Assembly: GCF_002013465.1 (NCBI RefSeq)
Contig: NZ_MAFC01000004.1
Coordinates: forward strand, 186,001 to 250,000
Length of the DNA: 64,000 nt
Origin: Mycobacterium sp. D16R12
GTDB taxonomy: Bacteria > Actinomycetota > Actinomycetes > Mycobacteriales > Mycobacteriaceae
Direction of reading: 5' to 3'
Shown here: in pieces, positions 62,201 to 64,000 of the stretch
Layout of the letters: every line of letters begins with the position of its first letter
How positions within the stretch are numbered: the stretch's first letter is position 1
Program-made: the position numbers and the translations under genes
The notes under the pieces: generated by a model
The model's input: the letters and a program-made list of their open reading frames with translations, nothing else
Told to the model about the DNA's origin: nothing
The model's database searches: none

Positions 62201-64000
62201 ACGTAAGCGACCAATTGAGATCCGGTGGTGCTCGCTTGTACGGTGACGGCGGCCTGAGTCACCTGGGGGCAGGCCAGCAGGGTGTTCTCAATCTCCCCCA
62301 ATTCGATACGCTGCCCGCGCAACTTGATCTGGCCATCCGCGCGGCCCACGTAGTCCAGGGTTCCTTCGGCGGTCCAACGCACCAGGTCGCCGCTGCGATA
62401 CATGCGCTCGCCCGCAGAGCCATCCGATCCCCCGAAAGGATGGGCCACAAACCGTTCCGCGGTCAGCTCCACCCGGCCCACGTAGCCGTGTGCCAGCGCG
62501 GGACCACTCAGGTACAGCTCACCCTGCACGCCCACCGGCACGGGATTGAGCCACGCATCGAGTACCAGCGCGCGCACCCCCGCAATCGGTGCGCCGATGC
62601 GTACCGGGCGCCCCGCCTGCAGCCGCGCGCAGGTCACCCAGATGGTGGTCTCGCTCGGGCCGTACCCGTTGAACATCTGCCGCTGCGGCGCCCAGGCATC
62701 GACCAGCTCCGGCAGGACCGCCTCTCCGACAGCGATCAGCGTGTGCAGCGCGTCGAGCCTGGCGCGATCCAGCGTCGAGAGCACCGTGGGTGTCACGATG
62801 GCTACGCTGACCTTCTGGTTCTGCAGCAGCGAAGTCAGGGCCTCACCCGCGTACGCCTGCGGCGGTGCGATCACCAGCGCCGCCCCCGCACCGGCTGCCA
62901 ACAACATCTCGCCCACTGATGCGTCGAATGTCGGTGCGGCTACCATCAGGACCCGCGCATCCGGCCCCAAGGCAAACCGATCACACTGGGCCGCAGCCCA
63001 TCCGAGCAAGCCCGCATGACTGAGCGCCACACCCTTGGGGGTGCCGGTGGACCCCGACGTGAAGATCACATACGCGGTGTCATCCACCTTCAGCGGCGAC
63101 AGCCGATCGGCGTCGGTGATGGCCGCCACGGGGTACTCGGACACATCGGCGCCGTCGGCCCGCAGGACCGGGAGCGCTGTGGCGGCAGCCACTTCGCCTG
63201 CACCGCATGTCAATACGCATACCGCCCCCGCGGCTTGCAACACCGTGGCAATCCGCTCGGCGGGATGGTCCAGATCCACCGGCACATAGACACCACCTGC
63301 CTTGAGCACCGCCCACCATGCGACAACCAGTTCGCCGCACCGATCCATCGCCACGCCGACCGCACGCTCCGGCCCCACTCCCACTTCTATCAGTCTGTGC
63401 GCCAGCTGATTCGACGCGTCATCAAGCTGTCGATACGACATCGTGCGCGCACCCTCGAGCACTGCCGGCTCATCCGGGTGTGCTGCCACCGCGGCGGCCA
63501 ACAGCTCCGGGGCCACCGCGCGCGGCGCCTGCGCACTCGCCCCGGGCAGTACGGACAGCGCGAGGTCACGCTCGGCACGATCCAGCAGATCCACCGATGA
63601 CAACCGCCGGGCGGGATCCGTGGCCATCGCGGTCAGTACCCGCTGCAATCGGCCGACGAGCGTCTGGATACCGGCGGCGTCGAACACATCGGCGTCGTAC
63701 TCGACGCGCAGGCCAAGTTCACGGCCCGGCAGGGCCTCGACTGTCAGCGGGTAATGGTTGTACTCGCGGTTAGTGAACCCGGCGATGGCAAGCCCGTCTG
63801 TGCCCAACAACGTGCCACTGTCGATGGGATAGTTCTCGTACACGAAAAGCGTGTCGAACAGCTGCTCGTGACCGGTGACGCGGTGAATCTCGGCCAGCGC
63901 CAAGTGCTGATGCTCCAGCGTGTCGTTGTGCGCGTTCTGCAACTGCGCCAATAGATCTGCGGTGGTCATGGTCGCCGTGATGTTGGCGCGCACCGGCACG
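38275..64000 (-). CDS. Giant nonribosomal peptide synthetase, C-terminal 8,574 residues (5' end beyond window)
   Basis: One open frame runs to the window edge with no stop. Domain order from the N-terminal side: C(partial)-A-nMT-T / C-A-T / C-A-T / C-A-T-E / C-A-T / C-A-T-E / C-A-T-TE. Each A domain has a full A3 P-loop (such as [13 protein letters not shown]), YGPTE or [14 protein letters not shown] and NGKLD; each T has a GG(D/E)S phosphopantetheine serine; C domains have HHIAADG or HHIVLDG. The enzyme should assemble a peptide by the thiotemplate route and release it by a type I thioesterase. It ends in TE, unlike the glycopeptidolipid synthetase (reductase end). The true start and further modules lie right of 64000. 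No tailoring gene or MbtH-like gene is visible in this window; birA follows 61 bases downstream. Confidence 0.97.
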   Translation of the reverse strand, partial: VPVRANITATMTTADLLAQLQNAHNDTLEHQHLALAEIHRVTGHEQLFDTLFVYENYPIDSGTLLGTDGLAIAGFTNREYNHYPLTVEALPGRELGLRVEYDADVFDAAGIQTLVGRLQRVLTAMATDPARRLSSVDLLDRAERDLALSVLPGASAQAPRAVAPELLAAAVAAHPDEPAVLEGARTMSYRQLDDASNQLAHRLIEVGVGPERAVGVAMDRCGELVVAWWAVLKAGGVYVPVDLDHPAERIATVLQAAGAVCVLTCGAGEVAAATALPVLRADGADVSEYPVAAITDADRLSPLKVDDTAYVIFTSGSTGTPKGVALSHAGLLGWAAAQCDRFALGPDARVLMVAAPTFDASVGEMLLAAGAGAALVIAPPQAYAGEALTSLLQNQKVSVAIVTPTVLSTLDRARLDALHTLIAVGEAVLPELVDAWAPQRQMFNGYGPSETTIWVTCARLQAGRPVRIGAPIAGVRALVLDAWLNPVPVGVQGELYLSGPALAHGYVGRVELTAERFVAHPFGGSDGSAGERMYRSGDLVRWTAEGTLDYVGRADGQIKLRGQRIELGEIENTLLACPQVTQAAVTVQASTTGSQLVAYVTLDHSATTPHDAGDVEEWQHLYDNLYGADIESTFGADFRGWNSSYTGEPIPLDEMSEWRSATVDRIMSLRPRRVLEIGAGSGLLLTEIAPRCEEYVATDFSAVAIDNLAQALERLQVPWRDRIQLLTRPAHVTEGLPREHFDTIVLNSVVQYFPNAGYLAEVIDTAMDLLAPGGAVFIGDIRNHTLQGAFQTAIALRHSAATDTAEIRRRVRHALLGETELLLAPEFFTTWANSRPYVGGLDIRIKRGWADNELNQYRYDVAIHKTPTPAHSVATEPTLRWEQCATLDGLRDTLISGRPASVRVVDIPRAGQIDDVRLDAALAAGLPVADALAPADDTLEAVIPEELHRLGASSGYHVAVTYGAEPGTVSAVFIADDGQPAPILTDLYAPLAVPSPGVRQRLRHANDPRTNTKVGEIRDRLGAWLPDYMMPTHIVALDEFPLTSSGKLNRKALPAPEHQDADRYRAPASAVEEILVGVYAQVLGLERVGVDDSFFDLGGDSLSAMRLVSLVNSSLGADLGVRAIFEAPTAAELASLVGGDGRRTEPLAPGERPTVLPLSFAQNRLWFIDQLQGPSPIYNIAVALQLSGHLDADALRAALADVVARHESLRTVFAAVDGAPRQVVIPAERAGFVCEVIDAAGWPEERLRAASDVAARYTFDLAREIPLHTALFTVSAEEHLLVAVVHHIAADGSSITPFARDLGVAYVSRCAGRAPDWAPLVVQYADYTLWQRAHLGDVDDHDSRIAAQLDFWQEALAGLPERLQLPTDRPYPSVADHRGAQVALDWPADLQQQIRRVAREHNATSFMVIQAAFAALLSKMTSSSDVAVGFPIAGRPDPALDELVGFFVNTLVLRVEMSGDPTFAELLAQVRQRSLAAFDHQDVPFELLVDRLNPTRGLSHHPLVQVLLGWENFAGQGNNPAATMNLGDLRVTPIPVRTDTARMDLALSLAERWTENGQRAGISVTAEFRTDVFDAASIEALVDRLRRVLTAVTAEPQRCVSSVDLLDAAEHSRLARWGNKEILACPAIPATVSELFAAQAARTPEAVALTFGDASMTYRELDAAANQLAHLLADHGAGPGEFVALLFPRSAQAIVAILAVLKSGAAYLPIDPALPSARIEFMLTDAAPMAVVTTATLAHTLGEFNILVLDVDDPAVESRPSTSPPAPAPEDLAHIIYTSGTTGVPKGVAVNQYNVVQLFDALDIGVELTPDQVWTQFHSYAFDFSVWEIWGALLHGGRLVVVPDSVARSPEEFHALLVGEGVTVLTQTPSAVGMLSPEGLESASLVIGAEPCPPELVDRWAPNRVMVNVYGPTETTMWACKSAPLTAGSGFPPIGSPVSRAAFFVLDEWLKPVPAGVVGELYLTGAGVGIGYWRRVGLTASRFVACPFGNPGVRMYRTGDLVRWRADGQLDYLGRADEQVKIRGYRIELGEIQSALTGLEGVGQAVVIAREDLPGDRRLVAYVTGAADPAKSRAALAERLPAYMVPAAVVVLRALPVTVNGKLDTRALPAPDYGHVDDYRAPTNPTEEILSGIYADVLGVERVGIDDSFFDLGGDSLTTMRLITTINSALEADLGVRAVFEAPSVAQLAPRIGAGTGRVEPLVAGARPAVVPLSFAQNRLWFIDQLQGPSPLYNMSAALGLCGQLDADALAAAFADVVARHESLRTVFRVYEGMPQQIVIPWELADFGWETVDATGWPAAQLDEAVTAATRHAFDLTIEIPMRAKLFVVGEREHVLVIVVHHIAADGLSLAPLGADLRVAYASRSEGQAPGWVPLAVQYVDYTLWQRAQFGDLEDSASRIGAQLAYWRDALAGMPERLQLPIDRPYPPMADQRGATVEVDWPAELQRQVRRVARERNATSFMVMQAALAVLLSKVGASNDVAVGFPIAGRRDPALDALVGFFVNTLVLRVDLTGDPTFTELLARVQTNSLAAFEHQDVPFEVLVERFNPTRSLTHHPLVQAMLAWQNFAGHDDPAAGLALPGIEVASLPLENHSARMDVVFALAERWSSTGEPAGIGGHVEFRTDVFDASTIEVLIGRLRRVLQVMTADPDLRVSSVDLLDDAERLRLDGLGNRGVLTRPAPTLPSVPELFAAHVLRTPEAGALVCEGRSLTYRELDEVSNRLAHILIGAGVRTGDRVALMLPRSTQAIVAILAVLKSGAAYLPMDPALPSERIDFIFADAAPALVISTVALADRFDDHKVTVVYVDDPRIDSLPGAGGLVMPDPEDVAYLIYTSGTTGVPKGVAVTHRNVTQLLQSLCAGLPVAGIWSHSHSLAFDVSVWEIFGALLRGGRVVVVPESVARSPQEFHALLVAHQVSVLTQTPSAVSVLSPEGLDSVALVMAGEACPADVVDRWAPGRVMVNAYGPTETTMCVAISAPLMAGSGAPPIGFPVPGAALLVLDGFLRPVPPGVIGELHVAGDGVAAGYAGRAGLTASRFVACPFGNPGVRMYRTGDLVRWRADGQLDYLGRADEQVKIRGYRIELGEIQSALTGLEGVGQAVVIAREDLPGDRRLVAYVTGAADPAKSRAALAERLPAYMVPAAVVVLDTLPLTSNGKLDIRALPAPEYTSERYRAPENPTEEILAGIYARILGVERVGVDDSFFDLGGESISAMRLIAAISRSLSVGLAVRTIFEAPTVAQLAPRIGDGTAGAEPLVAGERPVVVPLSFAQNRLWFLDQLQGPSPVYNMAVALRLDGSVDAEALGAALADVVSRHESLRTLFAAPEGTPRQVVVPAELADFGWGVVDAQAWKTERLGEAIGLVVHHAFDLENEIPLRARLFRIAEDEHMLAAVVHHIAADGMSITPLVRDLGVAYAARSAGRIPDWAPLPVQYVDYTLWQRAQFGDLEDEASPIGAQLAYWSDALAGMPERLQLPTDRPYPLVADQRGATAEVDWPAEVQQRVARLAREHNATSFMVMQAALAVLLSKIGANSDVAVGFPIAGRRDPALDELVGFFVNTLVLRIDVAGDPTVAELLAQVRRSSLAAFEHQDVPFEVLVERINPTRSLTHHPLVQVTLAWQNFAGQADPAAGLSLGDARITPLPVDTHTARMDLVFSLGERWSDSGDHAGIGGTVEYRTDVFDARTIEALIARLRRVLMAMAADPDLRVSSVDLLDDAEHAYLDAIGNRAALAGPAAAWTSVPEVFAERAASTPDAMALTFQGRSMTYRDLDEASNRLARLLVEQGAGPGRCVALMLSRSERAIVAIMAVLKSGAAYLPLDPGLPAARTGFVLTDAAPVVAISTADLGDRITVHGVAVIDLDDPCIDAHPCTALSIPAPDDIAYVIYTSGTTGVSKGVAVTHHNVTQLLAAGDSGLPPGRVWSQWHSLSFDVSVWEIFGALLHGGRLVVVPEDVTRSPDDLHALLVAEQVSVLSQTPSAAGALASTGLESMAVVVAGEACPTEVVDRWAPGRVMVNAYGPTETTMCVAISAPLTAGSGTPPIGAPVPGAALFVLDESLRRVPAGVVGELYVAGEGVAAGYLGRAALTASRFVACPFGQTGVRMYRTGDLVRWRADGQLDYLGRADEQVKIRGYRIELGDVGAALAGLDGVDQAVVIAREDRPGDRRLVGYVIGNADPTAARAALSDQLPAYMIPAAVVVLDALPLTPNGKLDIRALPAPTYQDLDRYRAPDTAIEEVLAGIYAQVLGLERVGVDESFFELGGDSISSMQVVTRARAAGLTCRPRDIFVEQTVARLARVVDAAQGPAAPIDEGIGPVLATPIMRWLQACDGPIDEFNQTMLVQAPTGVGEADVVMMLQALLNRHAMLRLRVEQDENDWILTVPEAGSVDARDCLQSVDQLSDDAVVQARSRLNPQAGVMLSALWVAPARQLVVIIHHLSVDAVSWRILLEDLNVAWVRHRAGQAMTLPVAGTSFAQWASLLAERATSPEVVGHAGIWNAVAATPQALPALHPETDTFATAGHHAAELDAETTSMLLGEVPAAFHAGTHEILLIAFALATAEFVETGGAIGIDVESHGRQEELAEGTDLSRTVGWFTAKYPVSLTVSGLDWAQVVDGQPALGGVIKGAKEQLRALPHPLTYGLLRYLNTAAHVQGADPTIGFNYLGRQGRAAELSEDLWRPGPQDWSATRAVNAIPMPLPHTVELTAVTIDSDTGPRLHANWTWAPSVLDHGQISRLSRLWFQALAGICAHVRAGGGGLTPSDIAPARLSQAQIDELAQRDRVADILPLTPVQQGLLFHARTAAGGDDLYAGQLDFTLTGPLDTQRLHDAVRTMIARHPHLVARFCDQFDEPVQIIPADPAVPWQYLEFDGDVDTRIPLLCAAERAAVCDLGNRSAFRVALIRTSTNRYRLVLTNHHIVLDGWSLPILLGEIFAGYYAERLPPPAPYRRFITWLGARDRDAARVVWDEVLAGFHHPTLVDPQDRSTRGMQRAELIQLPAELSHAIGELARSCHTTVNVVLQAGFAQLLCWLTGRHDVVFGTTVAGRPVEVPGAESMIGLMINTVPVRANIGATTTTVDLLAQLQKAHNDTLEHEHLALGEIHRITGHERLFDTLFAFENYPIEKTALEGGRELSITDIASRESTHYPLTFQAQPGEQLGLRIEYDTDVFHPDTIETLVQRFQRVLASMTTDPGQRLSTTDVLNAAEHARLDSWGARAVLSEASTEVSIPTLFGEQVVRAPGAVAITFRNRSMTYRELDEAANRLAHLLISHGAGPGRCVALLFPRSSEAIVAILAVLKSGAAYLPIDPVYPCARIDFMMDDAEPVAAVTTTALADRFTGHGLPVVDVHSATEGAQPRTAPPVPNPDDLAHIIYTSGTTGVPKGMAVTHQNVTRMFDARAVGVELTPSQVWAQFHSYAFDFSVWEIWGALLHGGRLVVVPDAVAHSPKDFHALLIAEKVTVLSQTPSAVRMLSPEGLDAAALVMGGEPISSELVARWAAGRAVFNGYGPTETTIFASMSAPVAEGPGAAPIGSPVPGAALFVLDEWMRPLPDGVIGELYVAGRGVGCGYVNRAALTASRFVACPFGAPGVRMYRTGDLVRWGGDGQLQYVGRADEQVKIRGYRIELGEIQAALADVDGVQAAEVIVREDRPGEKRLVGYVTGSADPGRARAALAERLPAYMVPAAVVVLTELPVTPNGKLDKRALPTPEYSAGEYRGPTSPTEEILAGIYAHVLGVVRVGIDESFFDLGGDSISAMRLIAAINTALDADLPVGAVFEAPTVAQLVPRIGAGTGGLEPLMAGARPEVVPLSFAQNRLWLVDQLQGPSPVYNIAAALRLNGPLDAEALGTALADVVARHESLRTLFAASNGTPQQLVVPIERADFGWGAVDAVGWSTSRLTEAVAEVASHAFDLESEIPLRARLFRISEDEHVLAAVVHHIAADGWSITPLMRDMGVAYTSRCAGQAPGWEPLAVQYIDYTLWQRAQFGAVDDRGSRLAAQLSYWEDALAGMPDRIQLPTDRPYPLMADQRGATVEINWPAELQRQVRQVAREHNATSFMVIQAALALLLAKISAGDDVAVGFPIAGRRDPALDELVGFFVNTLVLRVDTAGDPTFAELLAQVRTRSLAAFENQDVPFELLVERLNPTRSLSHHPLVQVMLAWQNLPGNSADPAARLCLGDVQATPLPADTQSARMDLTFSLSERWSDTGDPAGISGRVEYRTDVFEASSIRALADRLRRVLVAMTADPTRSLSSVDLLDDAEHVRLDEIGNRAVLAEPSMSKSIPALFAEQATRIPSAVALTCAGRSMTYRELDEAANRLAHLLISHGAGPGQCVALLIPRSAEAIMAILAVLKIGAAYLPIDPGLPGARVEFMLDDAAPSVVISTVDLAERFDGRDVVVVDVNDVSDGTVRTQHGTDLPVPSSSDIAYLIYTSGTTGLPKGVAVTHQNVTQLVASTGMCLPQAGVWSQWHSLAFDVSVSEIFGALLHGGRLVVVPEEMERSPEEFHALLVSEQVTVLSQTPSAAGMLAAEGLESVALVVAGEACPAELVDRWGRGRLMLNAYGPTEAAIYAAVSAPLKAESAGPHGVPIGSPVPGAALFVLDGSMCPAPAGVVGELYVAGAGVGVGYWRRAGLTASRFVACPFGGTGMRMYRTGDLVRWRADGQLDYLGRADEQVKIRGYRVELGEIRAALASLAGVASAVVIAREDRPGDKRLVGYITGTADPAEARVALSDRLPVYMVPAAVVHLDEVPLTPNGKLDTRALSAPEYISGQYRAPESPVEELLAGIYAQVLGLERVGADESFFELGGDSILSMQVVARARAAGLTCRPRDIFVEQTVARLARVVTLDDGTKRPVDEGIGPVNPTPIVRWLQGVDGPVDQFNQTMVVQAPPGAGADDVLIMLQALLNRHAMLRLQIDQHEGGWSLAVPEVGSVDARDCLQTVDELSDRSVVQARSRLNPKAGAMLSALWVASTGQLVVIIHHLAVDAVSWLILLEDLNIAWAQHRGGYPVDLPAGGTSFTRWSELLGEYARIPEVVSQYQVWQRIASAPPAFPALQPATDTYAGAGRLSVTLDDAETTRALLAEVPAAFHARVHEILLIAFALAAAEFVGGEAVVGIDVEGHGRQEELAADIDLSRTVGWFTAKYPVSLSVSGLDWSQVGAGEAPLDAVIKDAKEQLRAHPDGLAYGALRYLNADIDLDGADPPIGFNYFGRQGASGADVPGYGWRICEDGASVTGVATAIPMPLMHTVELNAVTIDTANGPRLHADWTWAPSVLDEDQVRRLSRLWFEALAGICTLVRCGGGGLTPSDIEPARLCQRQIDELSRRHRIADVLPLTPLQQGLLFHANAVRGSGDLYAVQMNIGLRGPLDQRRLRDAIQAVITRHPHLDARFCDEFDEPVQIIPADPVIVWRAFDLGDVDGDVDARVDQVCATERAAVCDLAHQSPFRVALIRTSADRHRLVLSNHHIVLDGWSMPILLGEIFAGYYGQRLPVAASYRDFVTWLAGRDTEAAGIAWGEVFEHFDTPALVNPGHGSGRGPRASRSRELPTDTVQAVGALARSSRTTVNTVLQAAWALVVTSLTGQSDIAFGTTVSGRSAEVPGAESMVGLLINTVPVRAHITATTTTSDLLTQLQGAYNHTLDHQHLTLHEIHRVTGHDQLFDTLFAFENYPTDTGVALADQELAVSDVISRESTHYPLTMQAQPGRELRLRVEYDTDVFDPGTVESVIDRFQRALVMMTACPGRRLSSLDLLDDAERARLDEVANRSVLTLPVHAHTSIPERFAQHAARTPDAVAVTSRGRSMTYRDLDRASNRLAHLLVSRGVGPGQTVAFLLPRSTRAIVAMLAVLKTGAAYLPIDQALPADRMDFMLADAAPVAVITSADLRPRLDGHDLVIIDVGDLAVYVQPPTSLPWPDAADAAYLIYTSGTTGVPKGVAITHHNLTQLLESLDSGLPSAGVWSQSHSYSFDFSVWEIWGALLHGGRLVVVPDAVVRSPEEFRALLIAEKVSVLCQTPSAAGALSPQGLESVALVLGAEACPPDLVDRWAPGRVLINAYGPTETTVCASVSAPLSAGSGVVPIGSPVPGSALFVLDGWLRPVSVGVVGELYVAGRGVGPGYVRRAGLTASRFVACPFGESGSRMYRTGDLVRWRADGQLQYLGRTDTQLKIRGHRIELGEIQSALAELDGVTQAVVIARDGQPTGKRLVGYITGTADPAEARTKLGARLPAYMVPTAVVKLDSVPLTVNGKLDTAALPPPEYTSGRYRAPEGPTEQTLAGIYAQILGIERVGVDDSFFDVGGDSISAMRLVAAINTALDADLAVPVVFEAPTVAGLSRRLGTATADVPAMVPVQTLHDASGVPLFCIHPAGGVSWPYRVLGSHLDCPIIGIQQEAEQLSSIHEMAKVYADRIEDAFPAGPYHLLGWSFGGVVAHQVAIELRRRGRVVARLVLLDAQPAIHEAMPADLSARHEPHTDEQLTELLREAGLADFTQYRQVFDMLAENVTNNIARYRRHQPGVFDGDVTIFSAERDHDERASFLSRSWAPYASGRVVIESLDCTHDEMLTNESVSTYGRRLRQLLSGE
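38278..42075 (-). other. NRPS module 7 and release: C(D-specific)-A-T-TE
   Basis: C about 40760-42070 ([22 protein letters not shown] 41599-41622); A about 39260-40690; [11 protein letters not shown] about 39113-39141; TE about 38278-38990. The TE begins [10 protein letters not shown], has the nucleophile elbow GWSFGG (38741-38758) and the likely catalytic His in DCTHDEML. Pocket residues by hand: D-F-W-C-V-G-A-V-C-K. A type I thioesterase can release the chain by hydrolysis or by cyclisation; the sequence does not tell which. Confidence 0.88.
42076..46639 (-). other. NRPS module 6: C-A-T-E
   Basis: C about 45280-46610 ([11 protein letters not shown] 46183-46206); A about 43735-45180; [12 protein letters not shown] about 43573-43608; E about 42080-43460 with [10 protein letters not shown] near 43046-43075. 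Pocket residues by hand: D-V-S-S-V-A-A-I-Y-K; A4 reads FDVSVSE instead of FDxSxWE and A5 reads TEAA instead of TETT. The residue should leave as the D-form. The D-x-S-x-V-A-A pattern is reminiscent of some Tyr codes but is not decisive. Confidence 0.87.
46640..49710 (-). other. NRPS module 5: C(D-specific)-A-T
   Basis: C about 48400-49707 starts with [14 protein letters not shown] and has HHIVLDGW (49242-49265); this type accepts a D-residue upstream, consistent with the E domain of module 4. A about 46910-48330; [11 protein letters not shown] near 46743-46786. Pocket residues by hand: D-F-W-S-V-G-G-I-F-K. Substrate not assigned. Confidence 0.87.
49711..54259 (-). other. NRPS module 4: C-A-T-E
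   Basis: C about 52870-54215; A about 51350-52770; [12 protein letters not shown] at about 51193-51236; E about 49710-51100 with [10 protein letters not shown] (50674-50703) and [11 protein letters not shown]. The T domain has the ELGGDSI...[11 protein letters not shown] form typical of T before E. Pocket residues by hand: D-V-W-S-V-A-A-M-C-K, only one position away from module 3, so a similar residue, converted to D by the E domain. Confidence 0.87.
54260..57409 (-). other. NRPS module 3: C-A-T
   Basis: C about 56030-57377 (LCL, HHIAADG near 56959-56982); A about 54520-55950; T at about 54357-54400 reads [10 protein letters not shown], with Glu where Asp or His is usual before the active Ser. 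Pocket residues by hand: D-V-W-T-V-A-A-M-C-K, close to aromatic (Phe-like, D-A-W-T-x-A-A-x-C) codes. An aromatic or bulky hydrophobic residue is a reasonable guess. Confidence 0.85.
54566..54909 (-). repeat. 344 bp block identical to 57728-58071
   Basis: Base-by-base reading shows 344 identical positions between 54566-54909 (module 3 A domain) and 57728-58071 (module 2 A domain), offset 3162. Identity stops sharply at both ends (next bases differ). It encodes the part from about [12 protein letters not shown] to [11 protein letters not shown], covering motifs A6-A9 but not the substrate pocket. Such perfect identity points to recent gene conversion or unequal recombination. Confidence 0.9.
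57410..60579 (-). other. NRPS module 2: C-A-T
   Basis: C about 59200-60545 (LCL type, starts [10 protein letters not shown], active site HHIAADG at about 60121); A about 57680-59100; T with [10 protein letters not shown] at about 57513-57557. Pocket residues by hand: D-F-W-T-V-G-V-M-W-K. It resembles D-F-W-x-x-G codes known for Thr-like residues only in its first part, so the substrate remains open. The downstream half of the A domain (57728-58071) is identical to module 3. Confidence 0.85.
57728..58071 (-). repeat. 344 bp block identical to 54566-54909
   Basis: Second copy of the identical block, in the module 2 A domain. The A-domain pockets on the N-terminal side differ between modules 2 and 3 (D-F-W-T-V-G-V-M-W versus D-V-W-T-V-A-A-M-C), so substrate choice has been kept apart while the C-terminal subdomain region was homogenised. 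Confidence 0.9.
60580..64000 (-). other. NRPS module 1 (partial): C-A-N-methyltransferase-T
   Basis: C end about 63590-64000; A 62270-63520 plus C-terminal part 60830-61060; nMT inserted between A8 and A10, about 61060-62170; T about 60600-60800. The C fragment ([21 protein letters not shown]) matches the D-specific type that follows E domains in modules 5 and 7. The methyltransferase has [23 protein letters not shown] and the SAM site [12 protein letters not shown], typical of N-methylation of the aminoacyl nitrogen. Pocket residues read by hand: D-A-G-I-I-V-G-I-W-K. No confident substrate; pocket is mainly hydrophobic. Confidence 0.85.

Noticed and set aside
38275..64000. Glycopeptidolipid synthetase (mps1/mps2)
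   Set aside because: It ends in a thioesterase rather than a reductase, has more modules than the four needed for Phe-Thr-Ala-alaninol, and none of the glycopeptidolipid glycosyl- or methyltransferase genes is adjacent.
38275..64000. NRPS split into several genes at internal ATG/GTG codons
   Set aside because: The frame is continuous and modules run into each other with normal linkers; there is no stop or ribosome binding site between modules.

Overview
The window looks like a core chromosomal segment of a fast-growing mycobacterium. Gene content and order from secA1 to birA follow the block known in Mycobacterium tuberculosis (secA1, hpf, comF-like, lpqB-mtrB-mtrA, tmk, sahH, tetR, rubredoxins, alkB, manA, pmmA, whiB2, fbiA-fbiB, GDP-mannose pyrophosphorylase, wbbL, rmlD, lcp1, fadE25, purE-purK, gtrA-like, birA). 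Mid-60s GC by eye and several extra genes would fit the M. abscessus/chelonae group (Mycobacteroides), but the species is an inference. Both edges cut through genes.

Layout. 1-9.4 kb: start of SecA1, a small membrane protein, the long hibernation factor, a ComF-type phosphoribosyltransferase, an acyl-CoA oxidase-like enzyme, and the coupled MtrA-MtrB-LpqB system. 9.4-14.3 kb: an acyl-CoA synthetase, an MgtC-type protein behind an attenuator-like leader, thymidylate kinase and S-adenosylhomocysteinase. 14.4-16.7 kb: a tight alkane-hydroxylase operon (alkB, two rubredoxins, TetR regulator). 16.8-23.5 kb: two transporters, then mannose metabolism (manA, SIS protein, pmmA). 23.7-27.7 kb: a degenerate zincin, WhiB2 and F420 biosynthesis (fbiA, fbiB, nudix). 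27.8-34.2 kb: cell-wall precursor genes (GDP-mannose pyrophosphorylase, wbbL, rmlD, LCP ligase), an AMP-binding-like protein and fadE25. 34.2-38.2 kb: purK-purE joined by a tandem MIRU-like repeat, a GtrA protein, a PH-domain protein and BirA.

38.3-64.0 kb is a single reading frame on the minus strand: the 3' 25.7 kb of a giant nonribosomal peptide synthetase. Seven A/T modules are visible, in order C(partial)-A-nMT-T, C-A-T, C-A-T, C-A-T-E, C-A-T, C-A-T-E, C-A-T-TE. The product should be a peptide with one N-methyl residue and at least two D-residues, released by a thioesterase. It is not the glycopeptidolipid synthetase, which ends in a reductase. The gene sits where M. tuberculosis has the birA-accD5 junction, so it looks like an accessory insertion into a conserved locus.

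The most notable non-coding signals are: (1) a 13-codon Pro-containing leader ORF overlapping an intrinsic terminator ahead of mgtC, (2) a 3 x 32 bp repeat between purK and purE in which every unit recreates a TGATG stop-start overlap, (3) a 56 bp near-perfect palindrome between mgtC and tmk, and (4) a 344 bp block that is identical in two NRPS adenylation domains.
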